Under the pieces are notes generated by a model. That model was not told the DNA's origin, did not search any database, and worked only from the letters and a program-made list of their open reading frames with translations. The position numbers and the translations under genes were made by a program. A stretch of 64,000 nucleotides of DNA from Hedera helix (taxonomy: Eukaryota; Streptophyta; Magnoliopsida; Apiales; Araliaceae). The stretch lies in contig OX359264.1 of assembly GCA_947179155.2 (NCBI GenBank), positions 59,717,202 through 59,781,201 on the forward strand. Direction: 5' to 3'. Of this stretch, positions 24,383 to 36,612 are shown in pieces; within the stretch, counting starts at the first letter, position 1; the number at the start of each line of letters is the position of its first letter.

Positions 24383-25166
24383 ATGGACCACGATCATCTT
24401 AAGGCATTCATCTGTATACCCCCCCCCCCCCCCCCCCCTCTATTTTAAATTTATAACCCTAAATATCTGGTGTTGTTTTTTAATGGCTGCATGATTTATT
24501 TATTTTTTGCAGACTCGTGCTATGAAAGTGAACATCAACTGTTGTAAAGCATGTCCTATCAAACTCAAGAAACGGTTGCTGAAAATCGATGGTCCTCCTT
24601 TTCTTCTCTTTATTTATTTTAAAAATAATAATAATAATTTTCTTTCGGTGACTCGTCATCTAGTATTTAATTATTTTCTTGGTTTGATGTGTTTAGGCGT
24701 TCTTTCAGTTGATGTGGATCCAGAAAAGAATTTGATATCAGTTACAGGCATAGTAGATCATATTCAACTAATCAAGAAGATCAAGAGGAACACGGGGAAA
24801 AAAGCAGAACTTGTGGATAAAGAGAATGCTAATAACAACAACAATAATAATAATAATTACAATGCTTTTGGCCAGCAAGTCCAAAGTCACGCACCACAAA
24901 ATCATAGTCAAGCAGAATACAATGAATACATGGCATCTCCGGGAGAATTTCTTGAAGATGTATGGGGAGGCAGGGATGATCAAGTGCCTCCTTGTTATGG
25001 ACCAAGAATGATGATGCATGCAGGATATTATGCTGGTAATCCGCGGCGGCCGCGGCCTTCATATGAGCATTATTATGGTCCACGAATGATGCCACAAGGA
25101 GAATATGGTGGTGATCCGCCGCCTCCTCCTCCATATTACCATTATGGTCCTCCATATGACTACTAG
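24383..25166 (+). CDS. Heavy-metal-associated (HMA) domain plant protein without CaaX box
   Basis: Proposed exons 24383-24403, 24513-24591 and 24697-25166 give 570 nt and 189 residues. The fold begins TRAMKVNINCCKACPIKLKK; the CKAC is the CxxC metal-binding pair, and the second exon joins the third as KIDGVLSVDVDPEKNLISVTG, the usual HMA beta-strand pattern (domain about residues 8-72). The rest is an Asn-rich tract, then repeated YGPRMM and Pro/Tyr-rich blocks, ending GPPYDY. There is no C-terminal CaaX, so it is not an isoprenylated HIPP. Such proteins bind metals or act as partners of other proteins. Intron 2 is 105 nt with no stop in frame, so a plain open-frame reading wrongly runs through it. 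Exon 1 (MDHDHLK) needs a GC..AG intron; otherwise the start would be the ATG at 24522 and the protein shorter. Exons 2 and 3 are secure, exon 1 less so. Confidence 0.78.
24419..24438. repeat. Uninterrupted poly-C tract of 20 bases
   Basis: Lies within the proposed first intron of the HMA gene, 15 bases past its GC donor. Its complement is poly-G. Confidence 0.95.
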
Positions 25167-25890
25167 TTGCGGTTAATTTTCATATTATTGACTTGTAATA
25201 AAATTTACTTTCTTGGTTTTCACCTCATTCTTCATGTATCATAGGAGTATACTTTTTTTATTCCTCTTTCATATATGGTATTCCTTAAATAGCGATAAAT
25301 GATTGTCATTTTGTGGGTTTAACTATTCTTGATATTCGAATTTGATCTTTTTATCTGCTTTAGCAAATACAGAAATATCAAGATATGCAGTTTTTATATA
25401 CTATATTACTTGGGAATCAGTATTAAGCTAGCTTTTGAAGGGGTTCTGCTTAAAACCATATAATTGCACAATGCAAAAGCAAGAGTCTTACAAAATGACT
25501 CGAAAATGTTTTCTGTTAGACATTACATTATATCAAGAACATAACAAAAGGAGGAAAATTGTTGTGGTTATTTAAATAAAACATTAATTATTTATAATAC
25601 CAAGCAAATTTGAAGGAAATAGTTTTTGCTGGACTCCTTACATATAGGAGGTGCCATTTGTTTCAATAGCCTAATCCTCCTGTAAACAAACTAAATTAAG
25701 AACAAATAAGAGAGGGACCCCAGAAAATATTAATTAGGTGATTAAAAAATACCATGCACGATCATCTCTCAATAAACAAACATACTAATTAACTCGGTTT
25801 GCTCAAATTCCGTGGCTTGACTTCAACATTGCAGCTTAGCCCATTCCACCTGTCTAATAATCAACAAGATTCAATTTATCTCATGATTAA
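25167..25890. other. Intergenic DNA between convergent HMA and receptor-kinase genes
   Basis: Holds the 3' flanks of both genes. AATAAA-like motifs occur (for example AATAAAA near 25198). No further gene seen. Confidence 0.6.
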
Positions 25891-28497
25891 TTACCGCCCC
25901 TTCTGATTGACAAACTGTGAGAAAATATCATTGGCGTCATCCTCTGATCCCTCTTTTACCTCTTGTTCATTTCCGAGGCTTAGAGTGCTCCTGTGCATTG
26001 CCATTAAACTGTTGTGATCAATCTGTTCGCCAATTTCGTGGTCCACGCTTCCACTTCCTGCTGAACCGTGTTTAGAGCCACTGAGATTCGTCTCCATTTG
26101 CAGGGTGAATTCAAGATTCCACAAGACATCTCCCATAGAGGGGCGATCCGTTCCATGGTCAGCTAAGCACTTCTCAGCTGTCTCAGCAAACTTCTTCAAA
26201 CCCTCGGGGCTTATCTTTCCTTTCAGATGGGGATCAATAATTTCATCCAAAGTTCCTTTCCTCTGACAATGCATAGCATAATCAGCAAGACTGACTTGTT
26301 CCTTTGGAAGGCTAGGATTGAGAGCCGGCCTAGCACACAAAACCTCAAAAAGAACAACCCCAAATGAGTACACATCGGATTTCTCTGTCAATTGTTGTCT
26401 CCTAAAATATTCAGGATCCAAGTAACCAAAACTGCCCTTTACGACAGTGCTAACATGGCCTTGATTCATGTTAGGACCAGTTTTAGATAGCCCGAAATCG
26501 GACACCTTGGCAACCCATTTATCATCCACAAGAATATTGGTGGTCTTGACATCCCTGTGAATGATTGTGTACTTAGCCCCAGTGTGAAGGTAATGCAGCC
26601 CCCTCGCCGCACCGATACAAAGTTCCAGCCTTTGTTTCCAAGACAGAGTGATCTTGTTGTTCTTGTAAAGATGCTCCCTTAGAGTTCCTTTTCCCATGTA
26701 ATCATAAACCAATGCCATCTCATTACCCTCTTCACAGAACCCAATCAGGGACACCAAATGCCTATGCCTCAGCTTCGAAAGCATCTCAATTTCGGTCTGG
26801 AATTCATTAACTCCTTGTTCCGAAGATGGATTTGATCTCTTAATAGCCACCTTCACATCACCATCAATCACACCTTTGTAGACCTTACCAAAACCACCAA
26901 CCCCAATAACATGGGAATCGTCAAAGTTCTTGGTGGCCTGCTTGATCTCCGCCAAGGAGAAATACCGACAATTGCACGCTGCATCTGATGAAATGGTGGT
27001 GCTGCCGTGGCTCTTGCCGGAGATGGTAGATTTGCTGGCTGAAGTATGGGACTGCCCGTAAATTGGCAGCCAGCTTGACACCGAGTCGGTCCCCGGGACT
27101 CTCTTCTTCCTGTTATGAGCAACCAAAAATATGGCAGCGGCTACCCCAAAAGCAGCAGCGCCACCGGCAGCTCCACCAATAATGGCGCCGGCGTAGCTTT
27201 TCTTTGGAGCAAATTCCTTTATATTGTGATCAGCCTGCTGTTGTTTAAGCATCAAATCTGACATAATCGGGTTGGGTCCTGCCAAGTTTACCTTTGTATC
27301 ATTAAGCTTAAATATCTCCAATCCATTCACCAATGCATCATAATATTCAGCTTTAGTGTCCACATTGGGATGAACTGCCACCCAAATCTCATTATCTTTG
27401 TGTTTACCATCCACATGCACGGCAAAATCTTGTTTCATGGGACGATTCGCTCCTCCTGCCAATGCAATTATATCCAAATCATCTGTTGCAGTCTGATTGT
27501 TGAGATATATTCGAAACACCCTCTGATTCACCTTTTGGTCCAGATAATCACAAAAATGAAACCTCACGATATAGGTAAAATTGGCTTCCACCTGAAACAA
27601 CCATGTGAGATTATAATTCTTGTTGACGTTGTGATCCGGACCCATAGCTCTCGCAGTTTTGTACACATCAAGAGGGGCTACAACCTCCGGCAATCCTTCA
27701 AGACGGATAGGATTATCGGCGTCATTAGTAACACCACTCGAGGCACCAAAAATATATGCCGAATCGTCATACCAGCTCCTCATTAAACCGGCTGAATCAT
27801 TTGCAGGTGAAATAAATTGACCACCCACATTCAGTCTGTACATTGTCTCCAGGCTGGCCTTTGTCGCCTCCACAGTCGCTCCCTCAAACCCCACCACTTG
27901 TGTATCGTCAGTGAACATTTCGGGTACTTCAATCACCTCAATACCATTAACAAACGCAAAACTCCCACTATACTTATCAGAAGGCTTGAAAGTCACATTC
28001 AAGACATCCGAATTGGTTGGTTTCAATATATATTCTTTTACAAGGTAAGACTGTGACAGAGCCAAAGCAGTTATTTCAGCACTGAAATTGTTCAACAGGG
28101 TCATTCCACCACCGGCAACAACCGAGAAATAGGAGTTTGAGATATTGAAATTCGGGTACGGAGATGGGTAGAAATGGAGCCTGAGGAAAAGCCTGCTAGT
28201 CCCATTAACGGCAAATTTATACGAGGTCTCGGCATTGAAAATTCTGGCAGTCATGTATGGAATTTCGGAAGGGAGCGAAGGATCCTGCATTTCGGCCTTG
28301 GATTCCACGGATTTATCCGCATTCACCAGGTATTTGGTATCCGGCTCCCATTTTCTGCCATCAGCATCAGAGCCAGCTTTTGGATTGCCGCAACTCAAAA
28401 AAATCTGGGCGGGTCCGCCACCCGGTTTTGCATGTATGGGATTTAAAACAAGATAGAGATATACAAGGAAAAACACCAAGAGGGAATTAGATTTCAT
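25891..28497 (-). CDS. CrRLK1L receptor kinase, ANXUR/FERONIA type
   Basis: A single open frame of 868 codons. The ATG at 28497 is chosen because it is followed at once by a signal peptide (SLLVFFLVYLYLV) and cleavage region; the frame stays open further upstream but has no ATG there. Order of parts: signal peptide to about residue 23, malectin-like ectodomain about 30-400 with many N-glycosylation sites, a Gly/Ala-rich transmembrane helix at about 434-458, juxtamembrane SSWLPIYG, and a kinase domain from about 524. Kinase motifs are intact: GVGGFGKVYKG (about 530), VAIKR lysine (about 551), HRDVKTTN (about 646), DFGLSK (about 667), GYLDPEYF. The C-terminus NDIFSQFVNQKGR resembles ANXUR proteins closely. 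ANXUR and FERONIA receptors sense RALF peptides and monitor cell-wall integrity; ANXURs in pollen tubes, FERONIA more widely. Intronless structure is typical of the family. ANXUR assignment is from kinase and tail motifs; a HERK-like role cannot be excluded. Confidence 0.95.
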   Translation of the reverse strand: MKSNSLLVFFLVYLYLVLNPIHAKPGGGPAQIFLSCGNPKAGSDADGRKWEPDTKYLVNADKSVESKAEMQDPSLPSEIPYMTARIFNAETSYKFAVNGTSRLFLRLHFYPSPYPNFNISNSYFSVVAGGGMTLLNNFSAEITALALSQSYLVKEYILKPTNSDVLNVTFKPSDKYSGSFAFVNGIEVIEVPEMFTDDTQVVGFEGATVEATKASLETMYRLNVGGQFISPANDSAGLMRSWYDDSAYIFGASSGVTNDADNPIRLEGLPEVVAPLDVYKTARAMGPDHNVNKNYNLTWLFQVEANFTYIVRFHFCDYLDQKVNQRVFRIYLNNQTATDDLDIIALAGGANRPMKQDFAVHVDGKHKDNEIWVAVHPNVDTKAEYYDALVNGLEIFKLNDTKVNLAGPNPIMSDLMLKQQQADHNIKEFAPKKSYAGAIIGGAAGGAAAFGVAAAIFLVAHNRKKRVPGTDSVSSWLPIYGQSHTSASKSTISGKSHGSTTISSDAACNCRYFSLAEIKQATKNFDDSHVIGVGGFGKVYKGVIDGDVKVAIKRSNPSSEQGVNEFQTEIEMLSKLRHRHLVSLIGFCEEGNEMALVYDYMGKGTLREHLYKNNKITLSWKQRLELCIGAARGLHYLHTGAKYTIIHRDVKTTNILVDDKWVAKVSDFGLSKTGPNMNQGHVSTVVKGSFGYLDPEYFRRQQLTEKSDVYSFGVVLFEVLCARPALNPSLPKEQVSLADYAMHCQRKGTLDEIIDPHLKGKISPEGLKKFAETAEKCLADHGTDRPSMGDVLWNLEFTLQMETNLSGSKHGSAGSGSVDHEIGEQIDHNSLMAMHRSTLSLGNEQEVKEGSEDDANDIFSQFVNQKGR

Positions 28498-31136
28498 GGC
28501 TAAAGATACAAGGGGATTGACCGACGTACAGGAAAACAAGAGCCCAAAAGGTAAGGGGCTTTCCTGTACGCCCAAAGGAGGAGCTATGAAGAGACTTTTT
28601 TATGGAACTAGACTTTTTTCTCTATGGCAGTCTTAAGGGGTTGAGCTAAACCATCTTTCGGCAACCATGGAGGAGGAGATGGGCCAACCCGGAATGCCGG
28701 GAAAATGAAACAAAAGGATGAATTATGAAAAGGGCGTATTATTTGATATAGTATGTATTAATAATATTTTGTTTGGTTTTTCTGTGTTTGGGAAATGAGG
28801 GGATGGCAGTGAAAATAGTGGTAAGAATGGTTGGTATTCAAGGTTTGGTAATTCTTCCCACAAATTAATGATGGACTCACTCAGGTACTCCGACTCTTCA
28901 GCATTTGATTGCTGTCAAAGTCTATTTATGTCCAAATTGTTTTCTTCTTTCTAAATCTTGGTTCATGTCCTGGTCAAGTCATTGAATTTTGAAAGAATTT
29001 TAATGGAGGATGGTTGTGGATTAACCACCTATCCTAACAATCTTAGTAAAATTGCCCTTATTATCTAGTTAAGTGAAATTATTGAACCAATCTAATGAGT
29101 TTTGTGCATGGCTTTTGTAACTATGCAACCTTAGTATATTGGCCATCGAATGAGATTGAAATTCACAACTTCGGAGGACTCACGGTTGGTTTTCAATTTT
29201 AAATGTTTTTAAGAAAAAAAACAATTTAGAAGAGGATAAATAATATACTTCTTCCATTCCACATAAGAAGTCTTGTTTGAATTTAATTTTAATTAATTTG
29301 CAAAAAAAGCTAAAATTGTAATTGTAATTTATATTTATTTTAACTTTTAAAATAACAAATTTATACTCCCCCTATTTTAAAATTAGAGATACATTTTAAT
29401 TTTTTAGAATTAATTCTCAAAATCCTAAAACTCAAAATTGATATAATTATGTTCAAATTTTAAAAATAACAAATATGATAATTAATAGTGCTTTATAATT
29501 AATTTACAATTATTATATATGTTTGTATTAAAACTAAATAATTTCATATCAATTTTAAATTTTAAAATTTCACAAATTAACTTTAAAAAGTTAAAATAAT
29601 ACTTTTTAAATAATTTATAATTTTGACTATCGAAGGAGTAGTAGTTTTTATGTCAGCTTTTGACTCGTATAGTTCCAAATTCCTATCATTTTGTTAGTTC
29701 TTGAAAATAAATTAGGGCGGATATTATTGGTATTGTTTCGATATACATAATCTTATTAACAAAGAGATGTGGATGACACATTTCTATACTACTACCAAGA
29801 TATAAAGCGTCGCGATCTTTCTCAAAATACCATTATTAAAAAAAAGGCGTTTTCAGCTAAAGCTCTATTAGAAAAACTAATTCATCTAAACTACCAATAC
29901 ATAAGTTCCTCAACTTTAAGGCAAATCTAGGAACCTCAGTCCAATACCCCAAAAAATTACATTTAAGACGATAAAACTAATATATCAACAATCAAGCATC
30001 CTTGATGGTGCTTGTTTTGATTCAAGGTTTGATCTTGAACGGTAAACCCTATTTAAATGATCCTCTCTCAGGTTACACATCTTCTCTTAATCTGAATCCC
30101 TGAAATACAACAAAATCACGTTATCCACAAAAAAAATTGAATTTTAGAATAAGGGCTCACGCAATCCTTGTGAACTGTAAAGACAACACGATGTACAAGA
30201 ATCAGTTGTTTGTCAAAGCTCTTACGTTACATTTAAATTGAATGAATGGAGTAGAAGAAAAAATGCAATGATTTTTTTAACATCTCAAGTGCATGTTTTG
30301 CTGTTGGTGGTAGTGGACGGGGTGATAAAATGATATAATTGTCACATACATTCATTTCATTTAATCCGTTGAACGGATCTCATTCCCATATGGAATGAAA
30401 ATCAAGTAAATCGAATGAATTTTCATTCTATCAAAATAATTTATGCACCGAAATTATCACCAAATACACTATTTTTCATTTCTTTCTTTCATTCCATTCA
30501 TTTAATCTAAACATAACATTAAGAGCATTTGAAAGGAATGGACATCAAGGACACTACTTTCAGCATCATCTTGTTGGGCGAAATCAAAAAGAGAGCCATT
30601 AAAGTTTGGGATCTAATAGGAACTAGGTGATACCTCAAGTGAAGTGTGATACTAGATACTAGAATTTAACTAGAACTATTTCAATGCTTTGCTTGCACAC
30701 TTTATTAGAGTTTTTGCCTCTTTTACTCCTCTCTATTTTCATCACTAAATTAATAATAGGTTGATAATACTCTTTGCATAAGGCGGACATGCATTATTTC
30801 TGGTACTGGTGGTATTGGACATGCTCTTCCAAGGAATAATCTCTTTCTTATTTCTGACTTCTTTACCATGATGATAAGAAACTCAATCAAAAAGGAAACA
30901 ATGAAACTCAAACTATGTTATGGTTATATCCAAATCCCATAGTTTAAAACAATTTTATAGTTTGTGTCCAATGGTTGGTTTTACATACTTGCAAATTACT
31001 TTTTCTGATGTATCTTTTACTCAAGTACCTTGGTCAAAATTTATGGTTTCTTCATAATTTTCAAATATTTAGCAAATAGGTAAGACACAAACTTAGGACC
31101 TGTCCAATCAAAATAACCGAGGCATGTACGCAATAA
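28498..31136. other. Intergenic DNA, upstream of the receptor kinase
   Basis: The first few hundred bases should hold the receptor-kinase promoter; no diagnostic box is evident. Further right is AT-rich DNA with a Stowaway-like MITE (29366-29639). No gene recognised. Confidence 0.55.
29366..29639. mobile_element. Stowaway-like MITE
   Basis: Begins TACTCCCCCTATTTT and ends in GGAGTA, inverted ends of the common plant type, with TA flanks and AT-rich interior. No coding capacity. Confidence 0.5.
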
Positions 31137-31340
31137 AAACATTATAGGCTAGCTACTAACATTAAATGGGGTACGTTCTGGTAAAACATTAAAGGCTAGC
31201 TACTAACATTAAATGGGGTACGTTCGGGTAGTGCAAACACCACAGGGTCATGTCAAGGATGGATTTTAACACATTTTTTCTCTCATACATGACCTCGTGT
31301 CAAGGATGGATTTTAACACATTTTTCCTCTCATAGCTGAC
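31137..31340. repeat. Two adjacent short tandem duplications
   Basis: First, a roughly 46-bp unit containing GGCTAGCTACTAACATTAAA occurs at about 31137-31181 and again at 31182-31229 with few differences. Second, a roughly 47-bp unit containing GTCAAGGATGGATTTTAACA occurs at about 31250-31296 and 31297-31342. They are separate events lying side by side. Confidence 0.85.
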
Positions 31341-31342
31341 CT

Positions 31343-32411
31343 TGCAAGTATTGCCTTTTGTGACACTATTAGCTTTCACGTTGCTAAGAAGGCCTCTTCA
31401 ATTAAATTTAAATGTAGTTTCATTTTAACGTTCCAATCTTCATTTGTAATTGAATTCTCTTATTTTAATTTGTGAATATAGCAATCTGAAATTCAATTTC
31501 CTTCTATTCAAGCAAATCTGTTCTGTTTTCTTTAAGCAATCACTGACAAATTACATTGGAGGGCTTTGTTTCTTAGCTCAATTGAGTCCATATAGAGGAT
31601 TTATGTATACTTCTTGTATGCCACTGATACATTCTCTGATGTTGTTCGAAATTAGAAAGGATTTTAACTGAATGTGTTTTGATATTTTCATATTTTTCCT
31701 TGGGTAAGGTAGGAGAGATAGGCCGCACAAGGAATGTTTGGGGGCAAATACCTAATGGGAGCGGGAGGGGAGGGTTTTCTAGGGCGGAGAAAGTACAGAA
31801 GGGGAACCCTTCAACTTAACTCCTTGGAGACATATGCTTAAAGTGAAAACTTATCCATTTTGCAGTCGATTAAGTGGATTATGTCACAAATTTGATGTTA
31901 TACTTTGATGCCACTAGAGTAAACATATTTGATCTGAAGCATATGGCATTTCCCTAAATCGTATAAAACTCAAAATAAGCAAAACAAAGTTACATTAGAA
32001 ACTTCAACTTGCCTGTCCTAAACTCAAGACAGTTGACAGTGGGCTTTCACTTGTGATTTTTTCTTATTTGGATTATTCAGGTTATCCTATTACTAAAATA
32101 ATCTAAAAAATGCTAAATGTTTGCTTATTTGGTGACTCTTTTACCTTAAAAACCTGAACAAAATAATACGTATTCTCAATAACTGTTATCTATAAAATAA
32201 GCCAAACAAATAAGCTTGTATCTATATTTACCCCTCAGAATCATCATGGTGTCTAACGGAAGAAATAATCTACAATAATTTAAAAAACTAAATTTTTCTT
32301 TAAAAAAACTGCAGTTATAACTATGTTAGTTGCGGGAATCACATATAGGCAGAATCAAAAGCTTATGGGCTTCAATCTCTGTAAGCATAACTAAAACTAA
32401 TTATCACCTTT
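31343..32411. other. Intergenic DNA without recognised genes
   Basis: Short open frames only (one at 31450-31671 resembles nothing). I see no transposon ends or splice-like structure. Confidence 0.5.
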
Positions 32412-32624
32412 GGTCTTTCGAATAAATCCTTCTTCTTAATTGAAGATCGGGAATCTGGAGACTAATAGAATTTTCTCTCAGACATTTCCCCCGATCAAAC
32501 AAACAGAAAAACCAAGTCTTTCGAATAAATCCTTTGGTCTCTCGAATAAATCCTTCTTCTTAATTGAAGAACGGGAATCTGGAGACTAAAAGAATTTTCT
32601 CTCAGATATTTCCCCCGATCAAAC
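32412..32624. repeat. Duplicated 89-bp unit with 35-bp spacer
   Basis: Copies at 32412-32500 and 32536-32624 differ at a handful of positions. Each begins with GGTCTTTCGAATAAATCC or GGTCTCTCGAATAAATCC and ends CCCCCGATCAAAC. The spacer repeats part of the unit's start (GTCTTTCGAATAAATCC). Confidence 0.88.
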
Positions 32625-32733
32625 ACCTAAAACTTAAGTGAAAACAGATACATACACATGTTAAGAAATTCAATAAAAATGAACCTGAATTTAAGAATTT
32701 CGCGACAGCTTCTTCTAATTGGAAAGCTTAAAT

Positions 32734-33196
32734 TTATGGATCTGTGCTGAATATGGTCTGAATAATCGAAGATATGAAAAGACAGATTACGAGTTTGTGC
32801 GTGAATCTAACACCATCCAAAACAGGAAAAGGAAAAAAATTGGCCGAGTTTAGGATTATTAGATTCACGCACAAACCGAAATATGACTCTTCTTTGAGGT
32901 CTGATGGAGTCTCCATGGGTTCTCTCTCCAGAACCTGAAGATTTATAGAGAAAATGTGAAGTTTGGCGTGGGGAGGCGCTGTCGGCCGTACCAAAAGACC
33001 TTGACCTATTCTGAAATTTTAGGGTTAAATACACCAAACATGGGGGCTCTAAAATTTTAGGGTTAAATACACCAATATCCCCTCTGGGCTCTGGTCTTAT
33101 AATATAAATACTTAATAGTTAAGTCTACTTAACCATTAAGATTTCTTAATTGTTAAGACTCGAGTCTACTGGTCTTGTAGCAATTCAAGGCAACTA
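32734..33196. other. Leader-like segment, possible relic of a gene 5' end
   Basis: On the minus strand 33037-32734 has two overlapping open frames with mixed composition. I do not recognise either peptide. The phrase TTTTAGGGTTAAATACACCAA occurs twice (about 33017 and 33055). Could be a relic of a gene 5' end. Confidence 0.25.
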
Positions 33197-33280
33197 GCTT
33201 CGCACGGCCCAATGTCTGGATTGGATTTTTGTTGTGGTGCTTCGTACGGCCCAATGTCTGGATTGGATTTTTGTTGTGGT
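33197..33280. repeat. Two tandem copies of a 42-bp unit
   Basis: Units 33197-33238 and 33239-33280 differ at one position (GCTTCGCACGG against GCTTCGTACGG). Confidence 0.93.
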
Positions 33281-34927
33281 GCATTTGAATTACGGTGAAA
33301 AAAAATAATTATAAAAATTAGATATAAAATAATGTGTTGTATAATAATTAATTAATTTTTAATTATACATAGATGGGTCTAATGATTATATCTAATTATT
33401 ATCAGATACATTATTTTGTATCTTTTTTTAATATCCAATTTTTTGTCACTAAAATATTATTGTATTTTTTTTTACCAAGTCATAAGTTGTAACTTTTTCA
33501 ATATTGTATACATAAAACATTGATAAACTGAGTGAAACTAATGAAAATTTTTCCAAAACATAATTTCTGATACCCAACTTAAAGCAAATGAGCGCAGACA
33601 ACCATATTGACAAAAATTGGAATATGAAGTTATTAGCAAATTTTATTTTTTATTTGTTTTCTTGAAACGCCAAGTTTATTTCTTAATATTTAATCTAAAA
33701 ATATTTGGTTAAGGATATAATTTCCAAATATCACAAAAATAACAATAGTTTGCAGTCCCTTCTTGAAAATTGAATGTTAACGCTCGAATTCGTCCGCACA
33801 TTCAACCACCGGTTTAGATATAAACTTGCACAAAATAATTAACCAGAAAGTACTCCGGTGTAAGATTAAATATAGACTCTAAAATGTGTTGACAATAGAG
33901 GTGACAAGTATTTAGCACGTTAGAATATTTTATTTATACCTCTATTGTTCATCTTGTATTGTATTTATAGTATTCCTTCTACTCAACATGATCGTGATTT
34001 CTAATGAGAATCATGTAGAGAAGATAAATGTCATGTCAATCCGTGCTAGATAAATTAACTCTTATATCAATTAGTGTTGAATATGATAACTAATTAGTAT
34101 TTGAAGTGATAAGACAATAAACTCAAATCTATCGAACTTAAAAATTCTCATGTGCGCTAACCTAATGAGTTGTAGGAGTAAAACCCATTATGGACAATCT
34201 ATTTGTCTTGATAAATACACAATCCAACATTAAATATTTAAGAAATATAAAAATAAATAAATAAATCACTGCAAAAGAATACTTGTATTTCAACTTTTCA
34301 AATTGGTCCATCTCCTTTTGATCTGATGAGATGTTGTAGCATGACTTATGTTTCCGTTACATACTATTGCTTCCCATTCCAGCAAACTATTATTTCAATT
34401 TTCCTTTTTTGCGGTTTTAGCGAAATCTCTCACCCTTCTTGAGTGAACATAGGAGAGTAACAAGAAGAAAAAACAGATAGTTTTCTTTGCTTGATGCAAA
34501 AATATTAAAAGAGCATGTATTGAGTTTATGTGTGATTCTTAATATATTATTTTAAAAAATATATTTTAAATTTGAGCATTATTATCTTATTATATTGAAT
34601 GTATTGACAAGTGCATACTAACACTCAGTTGTAACTGGAGACGATTCGGTCATTAGATTCATACACTAGAGTAGAATCCTAATAAAAATATTATATTTCG
34701 TGTTAGTGTTAATTTAGTGATATATTTTCTTATTTATTTAGTTTATGATTATTTATTAATTATTTTTGTCCGATTACTCTAACATGTGTGTGTAAAACCC
34801 TAATTATTTATGTCCCATAAAAATGGGAAAACAAGTCGAAAAATATTATTTAGTATTCAACATAAAAATTGTGGCTACTAACACTAATAAAATACAAACA
34901 ACAATCAAATGATAATAGGGCAATGAT
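33281..34927. other. AT-rich intergenic DNA
   Basis: No gene, RNA or bounded repeat recognised. Confidence 0.5.
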
Positions 34928-35093
34928 AAATTAAGGAAATTGATATTTTTATAGGATTTTTTAATATTTTCATATAAAAGTTGTCGTTATAGATCTATAA
35001 CAATGATTTTGATCGTTGTTATAAATCTATAACAACAGTTTACATGTAAAAATATCATAAAATTATGTAAAAATATCGCTTTCCTAAATTAAA
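34928..35093. mobile_element. Short palindromic MITE, about 166 bp
   Basis: Left end AAATTAAGGAAATTGATATTTTT pairs with the reversed right end TTTAATTTAGGAAAGCGATATTTTT. The centre contains inverted copies of GTTATAGATCTATAACAA and GTTGTTATAAATCTATAAC, so the whole can fold as a hairpin. Confidence 0.65.
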
Positions 35094-36612
35094 AGGCACG
35101 GTACATTAGTTTGCCAGCCCTATTTGCTATGCTTTTGCAATAGCTGGTCATAGCGTTGTCAAGCACCGATGGATGTGTATTTACCAAAATAATTTTATCC
35201 ATTGCATACCATACGTAAATCACCTCACCAAAGGATGCTTTCACTCAATTTGTATGCAAACAAAGATGAATCTATGAAATTATAAGTGTGCACAATTTAG
35301 ATAGACAATTTTAGATGGGATGACTCAAAACAAACATGTGGTGCTTTAATCAGACGGGATTGTATTATTTTGTCTTAGAAAAATGTATGGGCTTCAGCTT
35401 TTACCTGATCGTTTAGGCTAATCACTCAATGTTTTACAAGTAATTATTCAATAGTCATGTGACACTTATCACAGGTGTTCTACATCACTTATGTAATATC
35501 CCATAATATTCAAATAGTGTCATGTGCGTACTTAAAATGAAATGACCTACTTTAAGTACTCATATGACATTATATGAGTGATGTGAAATATCAGATAATT
35601 AGTGCTTTAGAAACATCTAATCATTTTTCATGTTTTACACCCGATGTTCCAATTTTTGGTCGTCTAATATTAAGTTGGAAAATCCTACTCGTACACCACA
35701 AGTAAAGCTCACCATTTGATCATTTTTCTTCCGTCCGTAAAGTAGCTCTATCTAATACTATAGCTTGGTATGTCCATCTCAAGGACCTAAAAAGCATAGT
35801 ATGCCTATCTTACATATATAGTTCTCTTTTCTTTTTCTTTTTTTATTTAAACGATAAAGGTATATTCGGACCAATTTATATATTAATGGAGACTAAATTC
35901 TTTTTCGGACAATTTTAAGGGCTCACCCCTACATGTGCATTCAAAGAGATTAATCTCTTGAATGTTGGCCTAATGTTCGAACTCAAGAAATTAAAGAAAT
36001 AAGCAAACATCTTTGACCATCACCAAATATAAGATATAAATATTTTTATTGTGCAGTTTTAATTCCATGACTTCATATAAAATTATAATGCTCTTATTTT
36101 TGAAAAATTAATCAGTGATTTTTAGACACCATCACGTTATATCTCAAGTCAATCACATCTTTTTATTTCAGTAATATTTTATTATTTATAATTTTAAATT
36201 TAATAAAATAAAAAATATATAATTAACTTGAAATATTACGCGATAATATTATAAAAATAATTATTCTTTACCCTCGGGCAGATTGCAACTTTAAGAATTT
36301 TTTATTATTTCTTTTGGGAATAGCTCTCATTATCTTGTAGTTCTAGTTATAGTTGGCGGCAACTCTCAACACAGTTCAATCCCCCTTACAAGATAAAATG
36401 CATACATTGATGTTATTGAAAAGACCCGAGACCTCACTTTTTGACTACCAAAGAGTGAAGATAACGAATTCGAATTTGAAGGAAACCAATGGAATCCGGA
36501 TCCCAAGATGAACACCATACCAAAGCTTTTACGGAGAACATCATTTATTTACAATTTGCATGTGACCACGTCAGCAACATGTACATTCGGATATCGAAAA
36601 AGGACAAGTTTA
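35094..36612. other. AT-rich intergenic DNA
   Basis: No gene recognised; no bounded element found. Confidence 0.5.

Noticed and set aside
24592..24696. Extra Asn/Phe-rich insert in the HMA protein
   Set aside because: It is an intron of 105 nt (GTCCTC..TTTAG) that happens to lack stops; removing it restores the HMA fold.
28498..28575. N-terminal extension of 26 codons on the receptor-kinase frame
   Set aside because: It starts at a TTG, has no ATG, and the ATG at 28497 is followed immediately by a proper signal peptide.
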